From the NCBI RefSeq assembly GCF_021390335.1, contig NZ_JAJUXK010000003.1, positions 310,001 to 374,000 on the forward strand: 64,000 nucleotides of DNA, in the 5' to 3' direction. Every line of letters starts with the position of its first letter. Within the stretch, counting starts at the first letter, position 1. This document shows, one piece after another, positions 42,958 through 51,987 of this stretch. Source of the stretch: Dyadobacter sp. CY343 (GTDB lineage Bacteria; Bacteroidota; Bacteroidia; Cytophagales; Spirosomataceae). Made by a program: the position numbers and the translations under genes. The notes under the pieces were generated by a model. It ran no database searches. It was not told where the DNA came from and saw only the letters and a program-made list of their open reading frames with translations.

Positions 42958-45900
42958 TTAGAAGTTCACTTTTAATCCGGCTGAGAATGTTCTTGGGACA
43001 GGATAAGACTCATCGTCATTGTTGAGCTCAGTCCCGCCGCGTACGCCGGCATCAGGGTTATTTCCAGGATATTTCGTGATCAGGAATAGGTTGGCAGCAT
43101 TGATGAATATGCGCGCGTCAGACAAAATTCCTTTTACTTTCGGGATCGTGTAGCCGATTGTTACGTTTTTGATCCAGGTATGTGTTCCATCGTACACATA
43201 GCGCTCGCTGCTTTCACGTGACCATTTGAAATAGTCGGTACCACCTTGTGAATTCTTCGCGCCAGGATTTGAACCAGGATTTTGTGGAGATCTCCAACGA
43301 TCTTTCGCTTTTTCCAGTACGTTGAACACACCGTCCATATTCATGGTAGATGCTTCTATGTTCCGGTAGATATCGAAATCATAAGCGCCCATGAACAATA
43401 CACTCACATCGAAACGCTTGTAGTCAGCAGCTACGGTCCACGCCCAGTTGAATTTAGGGTTCGGGTTACCGATAATGGTCATATCCTTTGTATCGTAAGA
43501 AACGATTCCGTCAGGACCGCCATCGGCAGCTCCATGCAAATCGGCGAATATCATTGCTCCCGGTACTGCACCTTCCTGCAATGGCGCTTTTTTGATCTCT
43601 TCCTCTGTATTGAAGATACCGAGTTTGCGGTATCCGAAGATCATCCCGATTGGCTGTCCAACCTGTTGGATGTTGTAACCGCCGTACTGGCTACCTTGGA
43701 GGATAAAGTCGTTTTGTCCTCTGATCGCAAGTACCTTGTTTCTGTTCACAGTTACGTTCGCATTGGTACGCAGGTTAACTTTTCCGAGTTTAATGCGGTA
43801 GTTAGCTGCAAATTCAACTCCCTGGTTCTGCACTTTACCCAGGTTTTTCAGGGTTGAAGTAAATCCTGAGATCGCTGGAATGCTGTAACCGAGCAACATA
43901 TCGTCGGTGATCTTTTTGTAGTATTCCAAAGTAAACACAAGGCTGTTATTGAAAGTAGCAAGGTCAAGACCGATGTTCAGCTGGTTTGACTTTTCCCACG
44001 ACAGCTCTGAGTTAGCGAAACGCGTAACCGTTTTACCGGAAGCGAGTGAGTTACCCAGTACGTAGTTGTTAATTCCAAGGAATGCAAGGCTCGCGTAGTT
44101 TCCATCGTCACCCGCATTTTGACCCACACCAAAGTTATTATTGGCACTAACCGCATAACTGTTGTTACCCGTCATACCCCAGCTTGCACGCAGTTTCAAA
44201 TCTGACAACCACGCAGCTTTTGGAATGAAACTCTCTTCCGAGATCCTCCAACCCACAGAAGCCGCAGGGAAGTTACCGAACTGGTGACCTTCGCTGAAAC
44301 GTGAGCTACCTTCCCGACGGATAGATGCAGAAAGCAAATATTTGTCCTTGAAAGAGTAGTTGGCACGCGCCATGTAACCGATCATCGTCCATGTTCTTTC
44401 GATAGAGTTGGAAGAACGGATCGTTGCATTACCCAGGTAAGGGGTCAAATCGTCGGGGAATGTGTTACCACTTCCGTACAAACCTTTCACAGTTTCCTGT
44501 TGAGCAGTATAACCCAGCAATGCGTCGAAATGGTGGTTTTCTCCAATGTTCAGATCGTAGGTCAGCAACTGGTCAGTTGCGTAGTTGCGCAATTCCTCAG
44601 AATCGTCACGTGCTGTGGCAATACGCGGAGGCGCTCCGTTCGCACCTGTCGCAACCGGAAGTCCGATTGTCGACGGAATGTATTCCTTGTACCTGTTATA
44701 ATTGATCTTGGTATTCAAAGAAGATCTGAATTTTAAACCGGGTAGGATGCTTAGTTCGACATAACCATTAGCCAGTACATCAGCGATATTCCGGTCGCGG
44801 TTGATGTTTTTCAGCATATACAATGGATTAGGGAATCCGAATACGTCACCTACACCATTATAATAAGGAATGAGTTCACCTTTTTCATCGTACGCAGGGT
44901 AACGCGGGTCGGCGATCAGTGTTAACCCAACCTGTGCATTACGTCCGTCCGTACTTGCAAGGCTGGATCTTGAATAGCTACCAGCGATATTCACACCCAT
45001 TTTAATGAACTTGTTTACATCACCCATCAGGTTAGTACGAAGAGAAGCACGGTCATAATCCGTGTGCTGCAATGCACCCGCTTCTTTGTAATAACCCGCC
45101 GAGATCACCGATTTGATCGGGCCTGTACCGGACGAAAGTGTTACGTTCACGTCCGTGTAGGGCGCATTGTTATGGAGGATCAGGTCAAACCAGTTGGTAG
45201 AATACTTTGTTTGTTCCGGGTTACGGAAGTCAATGGGTATCTCTTCCAATGTCGGGTTCCTTTTGTTGGCCAGCAAGAAGCGACCTTCAAAAACTTCCTT
45301 TTTAAACTGGGCGAAATCCTGTCCGTTCAAAACCTTGGTTTTTCTAGATTCAGGCACATTTTGCACACCATAATCAACAGAAACGTTGAGGGAAGTCTTA
45401 CCTTCTTTTGCGGATTTGGTCGTGATGAGAACAACACCGTTCGAGCCGCGCGCACCATAGATCGCCGTTGATGCTGCATCTTTTAATACAGAAATCGTTT
45501 CGATGTCATTTGGGTTGAGGTTTTGACCTACTGAAATACCCACTGGAAAACCGTCGATAACATACAAAGGATCGCTGCCAGCTCCCAAAGAACTGATACC
45601 GCGCACCTTCACTTCAAACTGCTGACCAGGGGCACCGCTTTTTTGCTTGATAATCACACCGGCAGCCTGTCCCTGGATCATCCGCGTTACGTTGGACTTC
45701 GGTACTTCGCCGATGTCGTCAATATTGATTACAGAAAGCGCCGAGGTAATATCCCGCTTGCGCTGTGTACCATAACCAACTACTACTACTTCTTCAAGCG
45801 CCTTGGTATCAACCGCGAGCTGAATGTCGATCGTCGATTGATTTCCGACGGTCACTTCTTTGCTCAGGTAACCCACAAATGAGAACACAAGCACGTTGCT

Positions 45901-46191
45901 TCCAGATTCCGGAATGTCCAGAGAATACGTTCCATCGGTCGTCGTTACCGTACCCGAGCTGGAACCTTTAAGAATCACACTAACACCCGGAAGTGCAAGC
46001 CCCTTATCGTCATTAACCTGGCCTTTCACGGTACGGTCAACGGTAGCATGGGTTGCTGCAATGCGACCAGGCTGGTCAGGTCCGGCGAATGTCGGGCCGG
46101 TAAATAAGATACCTACAAACACCTGTGCGAGTACCACTTTCGGGAGTACTTTGAGGCAGGGTTTGTAATTCATTAGTCGAGGTAAATTCAT
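42958..46191 (-). CDS. SusC/RagA TonB-linked outer-membrane channel (pair 2)
   Basis: An outer-membrane importer of 1077 residues. After the leader (to about residue 45) it has the regulatory-like domain (about 53-130; VKGQVNDDKGLALPGVSVILKG), LEEVVVVGYGTQRKRDITSALSVI, a plug (about 140-260; VKVRGISSLGAGSDPLYVIDGFPVG, DAASTAIYGARGSNGVVLITTKSAKEG) and the barrel ending FSAGLKVNF. It precedes its SusD gene by 11 bases. The copy of the shared 15-bp motif is 249 bases upstream, leaving a long possible leader that also holds a 13-bp inverted repeat. Confidence 0.96.
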   Translation of the reverse strand: MNLPRLMNYKPCLKVLPKVVLAQVFVGILFTGPTFAGPDQPGRIAATHATVDRTVKGQVNDDKGLALPGVSVILKGSSSGTVTTTDGTYSLDIPESGSNVLVFSFVGYLSKEVTVGNQSTIDIQLAVDTKALEEVVVVGYGTQRKRDITSALSVINIDDIGEVPKSNVTRMIQGQAAGVIIKQKSGAPGQQFEVKVRGISSLGAGSDPLYVIDGFPVGISVGQNLNPNDIETISVLKDAASTAIYGARGSNGVVLITTKSAKEGKTSLNVSVDYGVQNVPESRKTKVLNGQDFAQFKKEVFEGRFLLANKRNPTLEEIPIDFRNPEQTKYSTNWFDLILHNNAPYTDVNVTLSSGTGPIKSVISAGYYKEAGALQHTDYDRASLRTNLMGDVNKFIKMGVNIAGSYSRSSLASTDGRNAQVGLTLIADPRYPAYDEKGELIPYYNGVGDVFGFPNPLYMLKNINRDRNIADVLANGYVELSILPGLKFRSSLNTKINYNRYKEYIPSTIGLPVATGANGAPPRIATARDDSEELRNYATDQLLTYDLNIGENHHFDALLGYTAQQETVKGLYGSGNTFPDDLTPYLGNATIRSSNSIERTWTMIGYMARANYSFKDKYLLSASIRREGSSRFSEGHQFGNFPAASVGWRISEESFIPKAAWLSDLKLRASWGMTGNNSYAVSANNNFGVGQNAGDDGNYASLAFLGINNYVLGNSLASGKTVTRFANSELSWEKSNQLNIGLDLATFNNSLVFTLEYYKKITDDMLLGYSIPAISGFTSTLKNLGKVQNQGVEFAANYRIKLGKVNLRTNANVTVNRNKVLAIRGQNDFILQGSQYGGYNIQQVGQPIGMIFGYRKLGIFNTEEEIKKAPLQEGAVPGAMIFADLHGAADGGPDGIVSYDTKDMTIIGNPNPKFNWAWTVAADYKRFDVSVLFMGAYDFDIYRNIEASTMNMDGVFNVLEKAKDRWRSPQNPGSNPGAKNSQGGTDYFKWSRESSERYVYDGTHTWIKNVTIGYTIPKVKGILSDARIFINAANLFLITKYPGNNPDAGVRGGTELNNDDESYPVPRTFSAGLKVNF

Positions 46192-46375
46192 AAGTCTAGG
46201 ATTTGATTTTAGTTAAACACAGGTCATGACTAACAGGGATTGGTGGTTTTGTCCTTTCTGGCATAGATTGGTGGGTTTGATGGAAAAAAAATGACGCGCT
46301 GTATGCATCGGCTGTGGTGCAGAGGAGTTTTGACAAATGCATGATACAGAAGGGATACATATTAGCGCTTACTAA

Positions 46376-46410
46376 AATAAGTACAATTTTTGATTTGAAT
46401 TGTACTTATT
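46376..46410. repeat. 13-bp perfect inverted repeat upstream of second susC
   Basis: AATAAGTACAATT (46376-46388) and AATTGTACTTATT (46398-46410) around a 9-base spacer. It has no G/C-rich core or T-run, so an operator or a leader-RNA hairpin is more likely than a terminator. Confidence 0.55.
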
Positions 46411-46440
46411 CTCGAAAAGTATAGTGAAATGCAAAGGGTA

Positions 46441-46455
46441 CTGTCCTGTTCTGTC
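46441..46455 (-). promoter_or_regulatory. 15-bp shared motif, copy 3 (second susC)
   Basis: Minus strand GACAGAACAGGACAG, 249 bases before the second susC start. Exact match to copies 1 and 2. Confidence 0.7.
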
Positions 46456-46585
46456 CGGTAAAAACCAAAAAGTGTATGAAAGGAACAATTAATATAATTT
46501 GCCCACGAAATATGTTTACAGGCACTCATAGATGCCGTTTTGATTGACTAACTTTAACGGGTCTAAAGCCCTGTATCAGACGCCT

Positions 46586-48493
46586 ATGAATTGCTCTATA
46601 CTCCGAAACCTCTTAGTTCTAACACTGTTAATTTATCTGTCTTTTGACGCTAACGGCAATCACATAGTCGGAGGCGAGTTGCAGATGAATAAGACGAGTG
46701 TGGCTAATACCTTCGAAATCCGGCTTATTCAGTTTTGGGATACGAATGGGCTGGTCATTCCCAGCCCCAATAATGGCGGTAACAGGGACGATAACGCGGA
46801 TATTTATATTTATCAGAAAAGCAATAACCGGTTGATGGGCAATCTGCGGGTCGGTTTTCGTTCCTCCGAACTCGTCGCATTTCAAAACAGGGCCTGTGCT
46901 ACCAGCCGGGCGCTTAGTGTATCAGTCGGTGTTTACACAGGTACACTCAGACTAGATCCCACGGAATATTCAGACGCGGGAGGCTATTATATGGTATGGG
47001 AAAGGTGCTGCCGCAATGCGGATATTGATAATATAATAGGCCCCGGAGAAAACGGTACCGTTTTTTATCTTGAATTTCCTCCCCTTTCGGTACCCAATTC
47101 TTCCCCTTCTTTCGTTGTTCCTAATGGTCAATACATTTGTGCGAACCGCCCGTTTTCGATGAATATGAGCGCGACCGATGCAGATGGAGACGAATTACGC
47201 TATTCGCTGGTAAACCCGATGCGCGGCTCAACGACACCGGAAGAACCTTTTGGAACGATCGCGCCAGTAAGGCCCTACCCGCTCGTGACCTGGACGAATT
47301 CAATATCTCTCACGAATGTGATTCCCGGACCGAGTCCCTTGCGTATTTCCAATGCCGGTATCTTAACCGTCACTGCGGGCAGCATTGGTCTGTATGTTTT
47401 TGCGATCCAGGTGGAAGAATTTCGGAATGGTAAACTGATTGGTCTGGTCCGGCGGGACTTTCAGCTACTCGTGATCGATTGCAATGGCGACCAGCCTGCC
47501 CAGCCTATCATCATGCACAACGATCAGCCCGCAGGTGAAATTACATTCTGCCCTGAGAGTCCGATACAACTGAAGACTGAGGCTTCGCAGGACTGGTCTT
47601 ATCAGTGGCAGTTGAACGGTTTGAATATTCCGGGCGCTACCGGTGCAAGTATTATGGTTAAAGATTCAGGCACGTATTCTGTTATCAAGAGTTATACTAA
47701 GAAATGCTCCCGGGATACAACTTCTCAAATGGTGAAAGCCGGCTTTTCGAAACCAATTGAAGCACTCATTTCTTCGGATCAGGATGTATTGTGTGCTGGA
47801 AAAACGATGATCCTGCTGGCGAATGGCGGATCTATATTGAACGGAGAGAAGCTCACCTGGGCGAAAGATAATGCGGGCCTGCCCCATACAGACCCTGCTT
47901 TGGAGATATCGGAACCGGGCACTTATAAAATCGTCATTACGAATGAAAGTGCGGGGTGCCAGGGAATAGATACACTTGCGATCAGTGAGGAAAACCTGCT
48001 GGTTTCACTGCCGGAAAGAAAGGGGCTCCTGGAAGGATCGCGGACCACGCTTGCACCGATATTATTGCCACCTGATGGAAACCATAGTTTTGAGTGGTCG
48101 CCGTCTTACGGATTGATGTCTGACCCGGCTGGTAAGAATGCGACCGTCGGGCCGTTTTTAGATACTACTTATGTCCTGACGGTCACGACTGCGAATGGGT
48201 GCGTTTTTCAGGATTCTACCCACGTTTACGTGATTGATAAAATGCATATTCCTACTGCCTTCTCGCCCGATAACGATGGGCGAAACGACACGTTCGAAAT
48301 ATTCAATGCGAAGGATCAGATCGTCGAAGTACGGATATATAACCGCTGGGGCACCTTGATCTATCTGTCGTCAGGTTATACCACGCCGTGGAACGGGACT
48401 TACAAAGAAGAGCCGTTGCCCGCAGGCACTTATCCCTATGTGATAAAAACAGTCGATCGGGATCTGACCGGAACAGTGATGCTTCTCAAGTAG
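46586..48493 (+). CDS. T9SS type B sorting-domain surface protein
   Basis: An exported protein of about 635 residues. The ATG at 46586 gives a good signal peptide (MNCSILRNLLVLTLLIYLSFDANG); the frame is open 14 codons further. The N-terminal part (to about 310) looks like the beta-rich repeat of gliding-associated proteins (HIVGGELQM, YYMVWERCCRNADIDNI, SMNMSATDADGDELRYSL). Immunoglobulin/PKD-like segments follow (VKDSGTYSVIKSY, EISEPGTYKIVITNES). The end is the gliding-motility-associated C-terminal domain: HIPTAFSPDNDGRNDTFEIF, VRIYNRWGTLIYLSSGY, PWNGTYKEEPLPAGTYPYVIK, which directs type IX secretion. Role likely adhesion or motility. Confidence 0.9.
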   Translation: MNCSILRNLLVLTLLIYLSFDANGNHIVGGELQMNKTSVANTFEIRLIQFWDTNGLVIPSPNNGGNRDDNADIYIYQKSNNRLMGNLRVGFRSSELVAFQNRACATSRALSVSVGVYTGTLRLDPTEYSDAGGYYMVWERCCRNADIDNIIGPGENGTVFYLEFPPLSVPNSSPSFVVPNGQYICANRPFSMNMSATDADGDELRYSLVNPMRGSTTPEEPFGTIAPVRPYPLVTWTNSISLTNVIPGPSPLRISNAGILTVTAGSIGLYVFAIQVEEFRNGKLIGLVRRDFQLLVIDCNGDQPAQPIIMHNDQPAGEITFCPESPIQLKTEASQDWSYQWQLNGLNIPGATGASIMVKDSGTYSVIKSYTKKCSRDTTSQMVKAGFSKPIEALISSDQDVLCAGKTMILLANGGSILNGEKLTWAKDNAGLPHTDPALEISEPGTYKIVITNESAGCQGIDTLAISEENLLVSLPERKGLLEGSRTTLAPILLPPDGNHSFEWSPSYGLMSDPAGKNATVGPFLDTTYVLTVTTANGCVFQDSTHVYVIDKMHIPTAFSPDNDGRNDTFEIFNAKDQIVEVRIYNRWGTLIYLSSGYTTPWNGTYKEEPLPAGTYPYVIKTVDRDLTGTVMLLK

Positions 48494-48509
48494 CACTTGT
48501 TATGCCTGC

Positions 48510-48887
48510 CTAAGCTTCGTTAAATTCCTTAAAAGTGCCGTCGGTATAAAAGACTACGATCTTTGCAACCTTCTTTTCAGGTGTGATGACTGTTGCCGGC
48601 CGGGACTGTACCACATTCTTATTTGCATTTGGTGCGACTATTTTTCTCGCTGCTGTGGGCGTTGGTGTAGTGGCCGATTCTGGCAGGTCATTTTCGTCCA
48701 GTATCCATTCCAATCCTAATTCCGGAAAGCGTTTCACGATTTTTTGCACCATTTCCAGACTAGGCTTATTTCGCCCAGCCAATATATGTGACATACTCGA
48801 TCGCTGTACACCAATCTCATCAGCGAATATCGAGGGCGAAATCGCTTTATCCGTGAGTATTCGTTTTATTTTATCGCTTAAATTCAT
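48510..48887 (-). CDS. XRE-family helix-turn-helix regulator
   Basis: A 125-residue DNA-binding protein. The helix-turn-helix lies at about residues 16-60 (ISPSIFADEIGVQRSSMSHILAGRNKPSLEMVQKIVKRFPELGLEWIL), of the lambda-Cro/XRE type common in Bacteroidota. The C-terminal half is a low-complexity Thr/Pro/Ala linker (ESATTPTPTAARK) followed by a short strand pair (VAKIVVFYTDGTFKEFNEA) that may be a dimerisation tail. It converges with the type B surface protein with only 16 bases between stop codons, and sits alone upstream; its targets are unknown. Confidence 0.88.
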   Translation of the reverse strand: MNLSDKIKRILTDKAISPSIFADEIGVQRSSMSHILAGRNKPSLEMVQKIVKRFPELGLEWILDENDLPESATTPTPTAARKIVAPNANKNVVQSRPATVITPEKKVAKIVVFYTDGTFKEFNEA

Positions 48888-48990
48888 AATTGTAAACTAA
48901 ATACACAAAACTAAATTGACATTTAATATACAAATGTAATACTATCAATTCTGTCCAACAAGTACAAATGTAAATTACCCGAAAGAACGA

Positions 48991-49021
48991 AAAAAAAATG
49001 CGGCACCTGGGCACCGCATTT
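48991..49021 (-). terminator. terminator after dapD
   Basis: AAATGCGG (48996-49003) pairs with CCGCATTT (49014-49021); the minus strand continues with eight or more T. It is 25 bases after the dapD stop. Confidence 0.85.
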
Positions 49022-49046
49022 AGTTGACTTAGATTAAATAAGCTAT

Positions 49047-49862
49047 TTAGATAGCGACCTGATTGTCTCTCAGGGCGTCATTTAGCGATGTTTTCAAATC
49101 GGTACTTGGTTTACGCTTACCAATGATTAATGCGCAAGGAACGTGATAAGTACCAGCAGCGAATTCCTTTGGAAGCATTCCTGGAATCACAACGGAGTCT
49201 TCTGGAACAAAACCTTTGTATTCAACTGGTTCAGGGCCAGTAACATCGATGATTTTTGAACTACCGGTTATTGTCACGCCAGCTCCGAGTACAGCTCTTT
49301 TACCCACGTGAGCGCCTTCCACTACAATACATCTTGAACCTATAAATGCACCGTCTTCAATTATAACAGGCGCAGCTTGCACTGGTTCCAGCACCCCTCC
49401 TATTCCTACTCCGCCACTTAAATGTACGTTTTTCCCGATCTGCGCACAGCTTCCCACAGTCGCCCAAGTGTCGACCATTGTTCCTTCATCTATGTACGCG
49501 CCGATGTTGACATACGACGGCATTAATATTACACCCTTGGAAATGTAGGCACCGTATCTCGCCACAGCCGGAGGGACTACACGAACGCCCAATTGCTCGT
49601 AGCCCGTTTTTAGTTTCATTTTGTCGTGATACTCGAAAATACCCAATTCAGTAGTTTTCATTTGCTGAATTGGGAAATAGAGAATGATCGCTTTTTTTAG
49701 CGCTTGGTTAACTAACCATGTCCCGTCGGGCTGCGGCTCTGCTACCCGAAGTCTGCCTTTGTCAACTTCTTCAATAAGATCTGAGATATAGCTTTTAGCC
49801 TTCTCCTCTTTTAAAAGCTCTCTGTTGTTCCAGTAGTTTTCAATTGTTTCCTCAATACTCAT
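49047..49862 (-). CDS. dapD: tetrahydrodipicolinate N-succinyltransferase
   Basis: Cytoplasmic enzyme of lysine and diaminopimelate synthesis that transfers succinyl from succinyl-CoA to tetrahydrodipicolinate. It is 271 residues, the normal length. An N-terminal helical part (about 1-95) is followed by a left-handed beta-helix of hexapeptide repeats (YGAYISKGVILMPSYVNIGAYIDEGTMVDTWATVGSCAQIGKNVHLSGGVGIGG, AFIGSRCIVVEGAHVGKRAVLGAGVTITGS) and a C-terminal cap (GTYHVPCALIIGKRK). Single-gene unit, divergent from gapA across 385 bases. Confidence 0.96.
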   Translation of the reverse strand: MSIEETIENYWNNRELLKEEKAKSYISDLIEEVDKGRLRVAEPQPDGTWLVNQALKKAIILYFPIQQMKTTELGIFEYHDKMKLKTGYEQLGVRVVPPAVARYGAYISKGVILMPSYVNIGAYIDEGTMVDTWATVGSCAQIGKNVHLSGGVGIGGVLEPVQAAPVIIEDGAFIGSRCIVVEGAHVGKRAVLGAGVTITGSSKIIDVTGPEPVEYKGFVPEDSVVIPGMLPKEFAAGTYHVPCALIIGKRKPSTDLKTSLNDALRDNQVAI

Positions 49863-50247
49863 GTTAAAGCAATAGATTAATGTATATTATTTAAAGTAAT
49901 TATATTCAGTCTGTTAGGTATCTTAACAAAATAAAATTCGTTTCACAAAACCAGGTGTGAGAATTAGGCGGAGAGCCCTTAGAAAAAGCTCAAATTACCA
50001 GACGATGACGCAATATAAGACATGGATAACAAAACAAACAATAGATTAAGTAAGATATTCGCCAATAATATATACTATCATGGTTAGTAAACTTACGAAA
50101 ATACTAATAGTATTGGTACGGATAGAATTTGCTAAAATCAGTAGTAAATATCTTCGGATGCCTTTAAAACCGCATTATTACCGTCTATTTCGTGCAAATA
50201 CCCTCATTTTTGTTATTTTTGCATTGAATTAACCAATCAAATAAGAT
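49863..50247. other. 385-bp divergent gap dapD / gapA
   Basis: AT-rich control region. It holds the gapA promoter (50214-50221). On the dapD side the minus strand has TATTTTG about 80 bases from the start codon, a possible -7 box. No RNA or coding signal stands out. Confidence 0.55.
50214..50221 (+). promoter_or_regulatory. -7 promoter element of gapA
   Basis: TATTTTTG matches TAnnTTTG exactly, 26 bases before the gapA ATG, which leaves a leader of about 20 bases. A weak TTTCG near 50187 could act as the -33 box. Confidence 0.6.
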
Positions 50248-51261
50248 ATGTCTACAGTTAAAGTCGCAATCAATGGTTTCGGCCGCATCGGTCGCCTTGT
50301 ATATCGCCAGATATACAATATGGAAGGTATTGAGATAGTTGCCATAAATGATCTAACGAGCCCAAAGGTGCTTGCTCACCTTCTTAAATATGATACCGCA
50401 CAAGGTCGTTTTGACGCGGAAGTTAAATCAACTGAAAACTCGGTAACCGTCAACGGCGAAAATATTGTGATCTACGCACAGCGTGACCCTTCACAAATTC
50501 CCTGGGGCTCACATGATGTTGATGTTGTTCTTGAATGTACAGGATTTTTTACAAGCCAGGAATCAGCAAGTGCTCACATCAAAGCTGGCGCGAAGAAAGT
50601 AGTTATCTCTGCTCCTGCAACAGGCGATTTGAAAACTATCGTTTTCAACGTTAACCATAATATTCTTGATGGTTCTGAAACAATCATCAGCGGCGCGTCT
50701 TGTACTACCAACTGTCTTGCTCCAATGGCGCAGGTTCTGGAAGAAAAATTCGGTATTGTGAACGGTTTGATGACGACGATTCACGCATACACCAACGATC
50801 AGAATACACAGGATTCTCCTCACGCAAAAGGCGATTTGAGAAGAGCTCGTGCAGCTGCACAGAACATCGTTCCAAACAGTACTGGTGCCGCAAAAGCGAT
50901 AGGTCTTGTATTGCCTTCTTTGAAAGGTAAACTGGACGGTTCTGCACAACGCGTACCTACCCTGACAGGTTCATTAACTGAATTGACTGTAATTCTTGGC
51001 AAAGAAACTTCTGTTGAAGAGATCAACGCAGCCATGAAAGCAGCTTCCAACGAAAGTTACGGATATACAGAAGATGAGATCGTGAGCAGCGATATTATCG
51101 GTATCAGCTACGGCTCTTTGTTCGACGCAACGCAGACAAGAGTTCAGAAAGTAGGTGATACTCAACTGGTTAGGACTGTAAGCTGGTACGACAACGAAAT
51201 GTCTTACGTTTCACAGCTTGTAAGAACAGTGTACTACTTTGCGAGCCTGATCGGAAAATAA
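50248..51261 (+). CDS. gapA: glyceraldehyde-3-phosphate dehydrogenase, type I
   Basis: Glycolytic enzyme converting glyceraldehyde-3-phosphate, NAD and phosphate to 1,3-bisphosphoglycerate. It is 337 residues. NAD-binding fold [11 protein letters not shown] (8-18), NAD-favouring Asp35 in AIND, catalytic Cys152 in [10 protein letters not shown], the general-base His in TIHAYTNDQ and the phosphate site [26 protein letters not shown] are all intact, as is the C-terminal [14 protein letters not shown]. It stands alone with a clear promoter and terminator. Codon choice is even and A-rich, fitting high expression. Confidence 0.98.
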   Translation: MSTVKVAINGFGRIGRLVYRQIYNMEGIEIVAINDLTSPKVLAHLLKYDTAQGRFDAEVKSTENSVTVNGENIVIYAQRDPSQIPWGSHDVDVVLECTGFFTSQESASAHIKAGAKKVVISAPATGDLKTIVFNVNHNILDGSETIISGASCTTNCLAPMAQVLEEKFGIVNGLMTTIHAYTNDQNTQDSPHAKGDLRRARAAAQNIVPNSTGAAKAIGLVLPSLKGKLDGSAQRVPTLTGSLTELTVILGKETSVEEINAAMKAASNESYGYTEDEIVSSDIIGISYGSLFDATQTRVQKVGDTQLVRTVSWYDNEMSYVSQLVRTVYYFASLIGK

Positions 51262-51287
51262 TATATTGAAGTACTTGAAGTTAATTG

Positions 51288-51320
51288 AAAGCCGCTGGTC
51301 GAAAGACTGGCGGCTTTTAT
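51288..51320 (+). terminator. terminator between gapA and trmB
   Basis: AAAGCCGCTGGTC / GACTGGCGGCTTT form a stem with two G-U pairs closed by a GAAA tetraloop and followed by TTTT. It ends 1 base into the trmB stop codon, so trmB may share it. Confidence 0.85.
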
Positions 51321-51976
51321 ATTAGCTGGGTTTTTATGTATTTAATACTGTAACCCTTTTTCGTGAATATTGACTCGTAGTGCGTCTTGACACCATAATG
51401 CTCGTCTAGCAACGGCGACTGATACAGATCGTCGGTATGTTCAAGTATCTTGTACCGGCTGGTATTGCTGATTGTTTCAAGGGTGTATTCATACAAGAAA
51501 GTACTATCTGTTTTTAAACAAAACAGCCCGCCTGGCCGGATGAATTCAGCGTACTTACACAGAAAATTGGGATTTGTCAGTCTTTTATTCTCGTCCCTTT
51601 CACGAACTTGCGGATCCGGGTGAATAAGCCAGATCTCATCCAGCTCGTTTTCCCCAAAGAATTCGTGAGAATATTGGATTCCGGCTCTCAGAAAAGCAAC
51701 ATTATTCAAACCATACTCAGTAGCAACCGCGCTTCCTCTTGCAATCCGGTCGCCTTTGATGTCCATTCCGATGAAATTCTTTTCCGGAAACTTCTGACCA
51801 AGGCCAACCGTATATTCTCCTTTTCCACAAGCCAGCTCAACCACGATCGGGTTACTATTTTCAAAATAGATCTCGTTCCACTTTCCTTTAATTTGCTCGT
51901 AGAGCGGCTTTCCCGCTTCGATTACATTCGCTGCCTGCGCACTAAAATTGTAATGATGTAATTTTCTCCTTGTCAT
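51317..51976 (-). CDS. trmB: tRNA (guanine-N7)-methyltransferase
   Basis: Methylates guanosine 46 in the variable loop of tRNA using SAM. The 219-residue protein has the SAM motif IVVELACGKGEYTVGLGQKFPEKNFIGMDIKGDRIARG, the catalytic-region signature EIWLIHPDPQVRERDENKRLTNPNFL and the closing FCLKTDSTFLYEYTLE. GxGKGE appears here as ACGKGE. It follows folC by 11 bases on the same strand and is the last gene of that block. Confidence 0.95.
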   Translation of the reverse strand: MTRRKLHHYNFSAQAANVIEAGKPLYEQIKGKWNEIYFENSNPIVVELACGKGEYTVGLGQKFPEKNFIGMDIKGDRIARGSAVATEYGLNNVAFLRAGIQYSHEFFGENELDEIWLIHPDPQVRERDENKRLTNPNFLCKYAEFIRPGGLFCLKTDSTFLYEYTLETISNTSRYKILEHTDDLYQSPLLDEHYGVKTHYESIFTKKGYSIKYIKTQLI

Positions 51977-51987
51977 TCAAATAAACA

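Larger units (their letters stand above)
46192..46585. other. 394-bp divergent gap, second susC / T9SS protein
   Basis: Divergent control region. It holds the shared 15-bp motif (46441-46455) and an inverted repeat (46376-46410) between that motif and susC. Directly after the motif the minus strand reads TACCCTTTGCA, a one-base-off -7 box. Confidence 0.6.
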
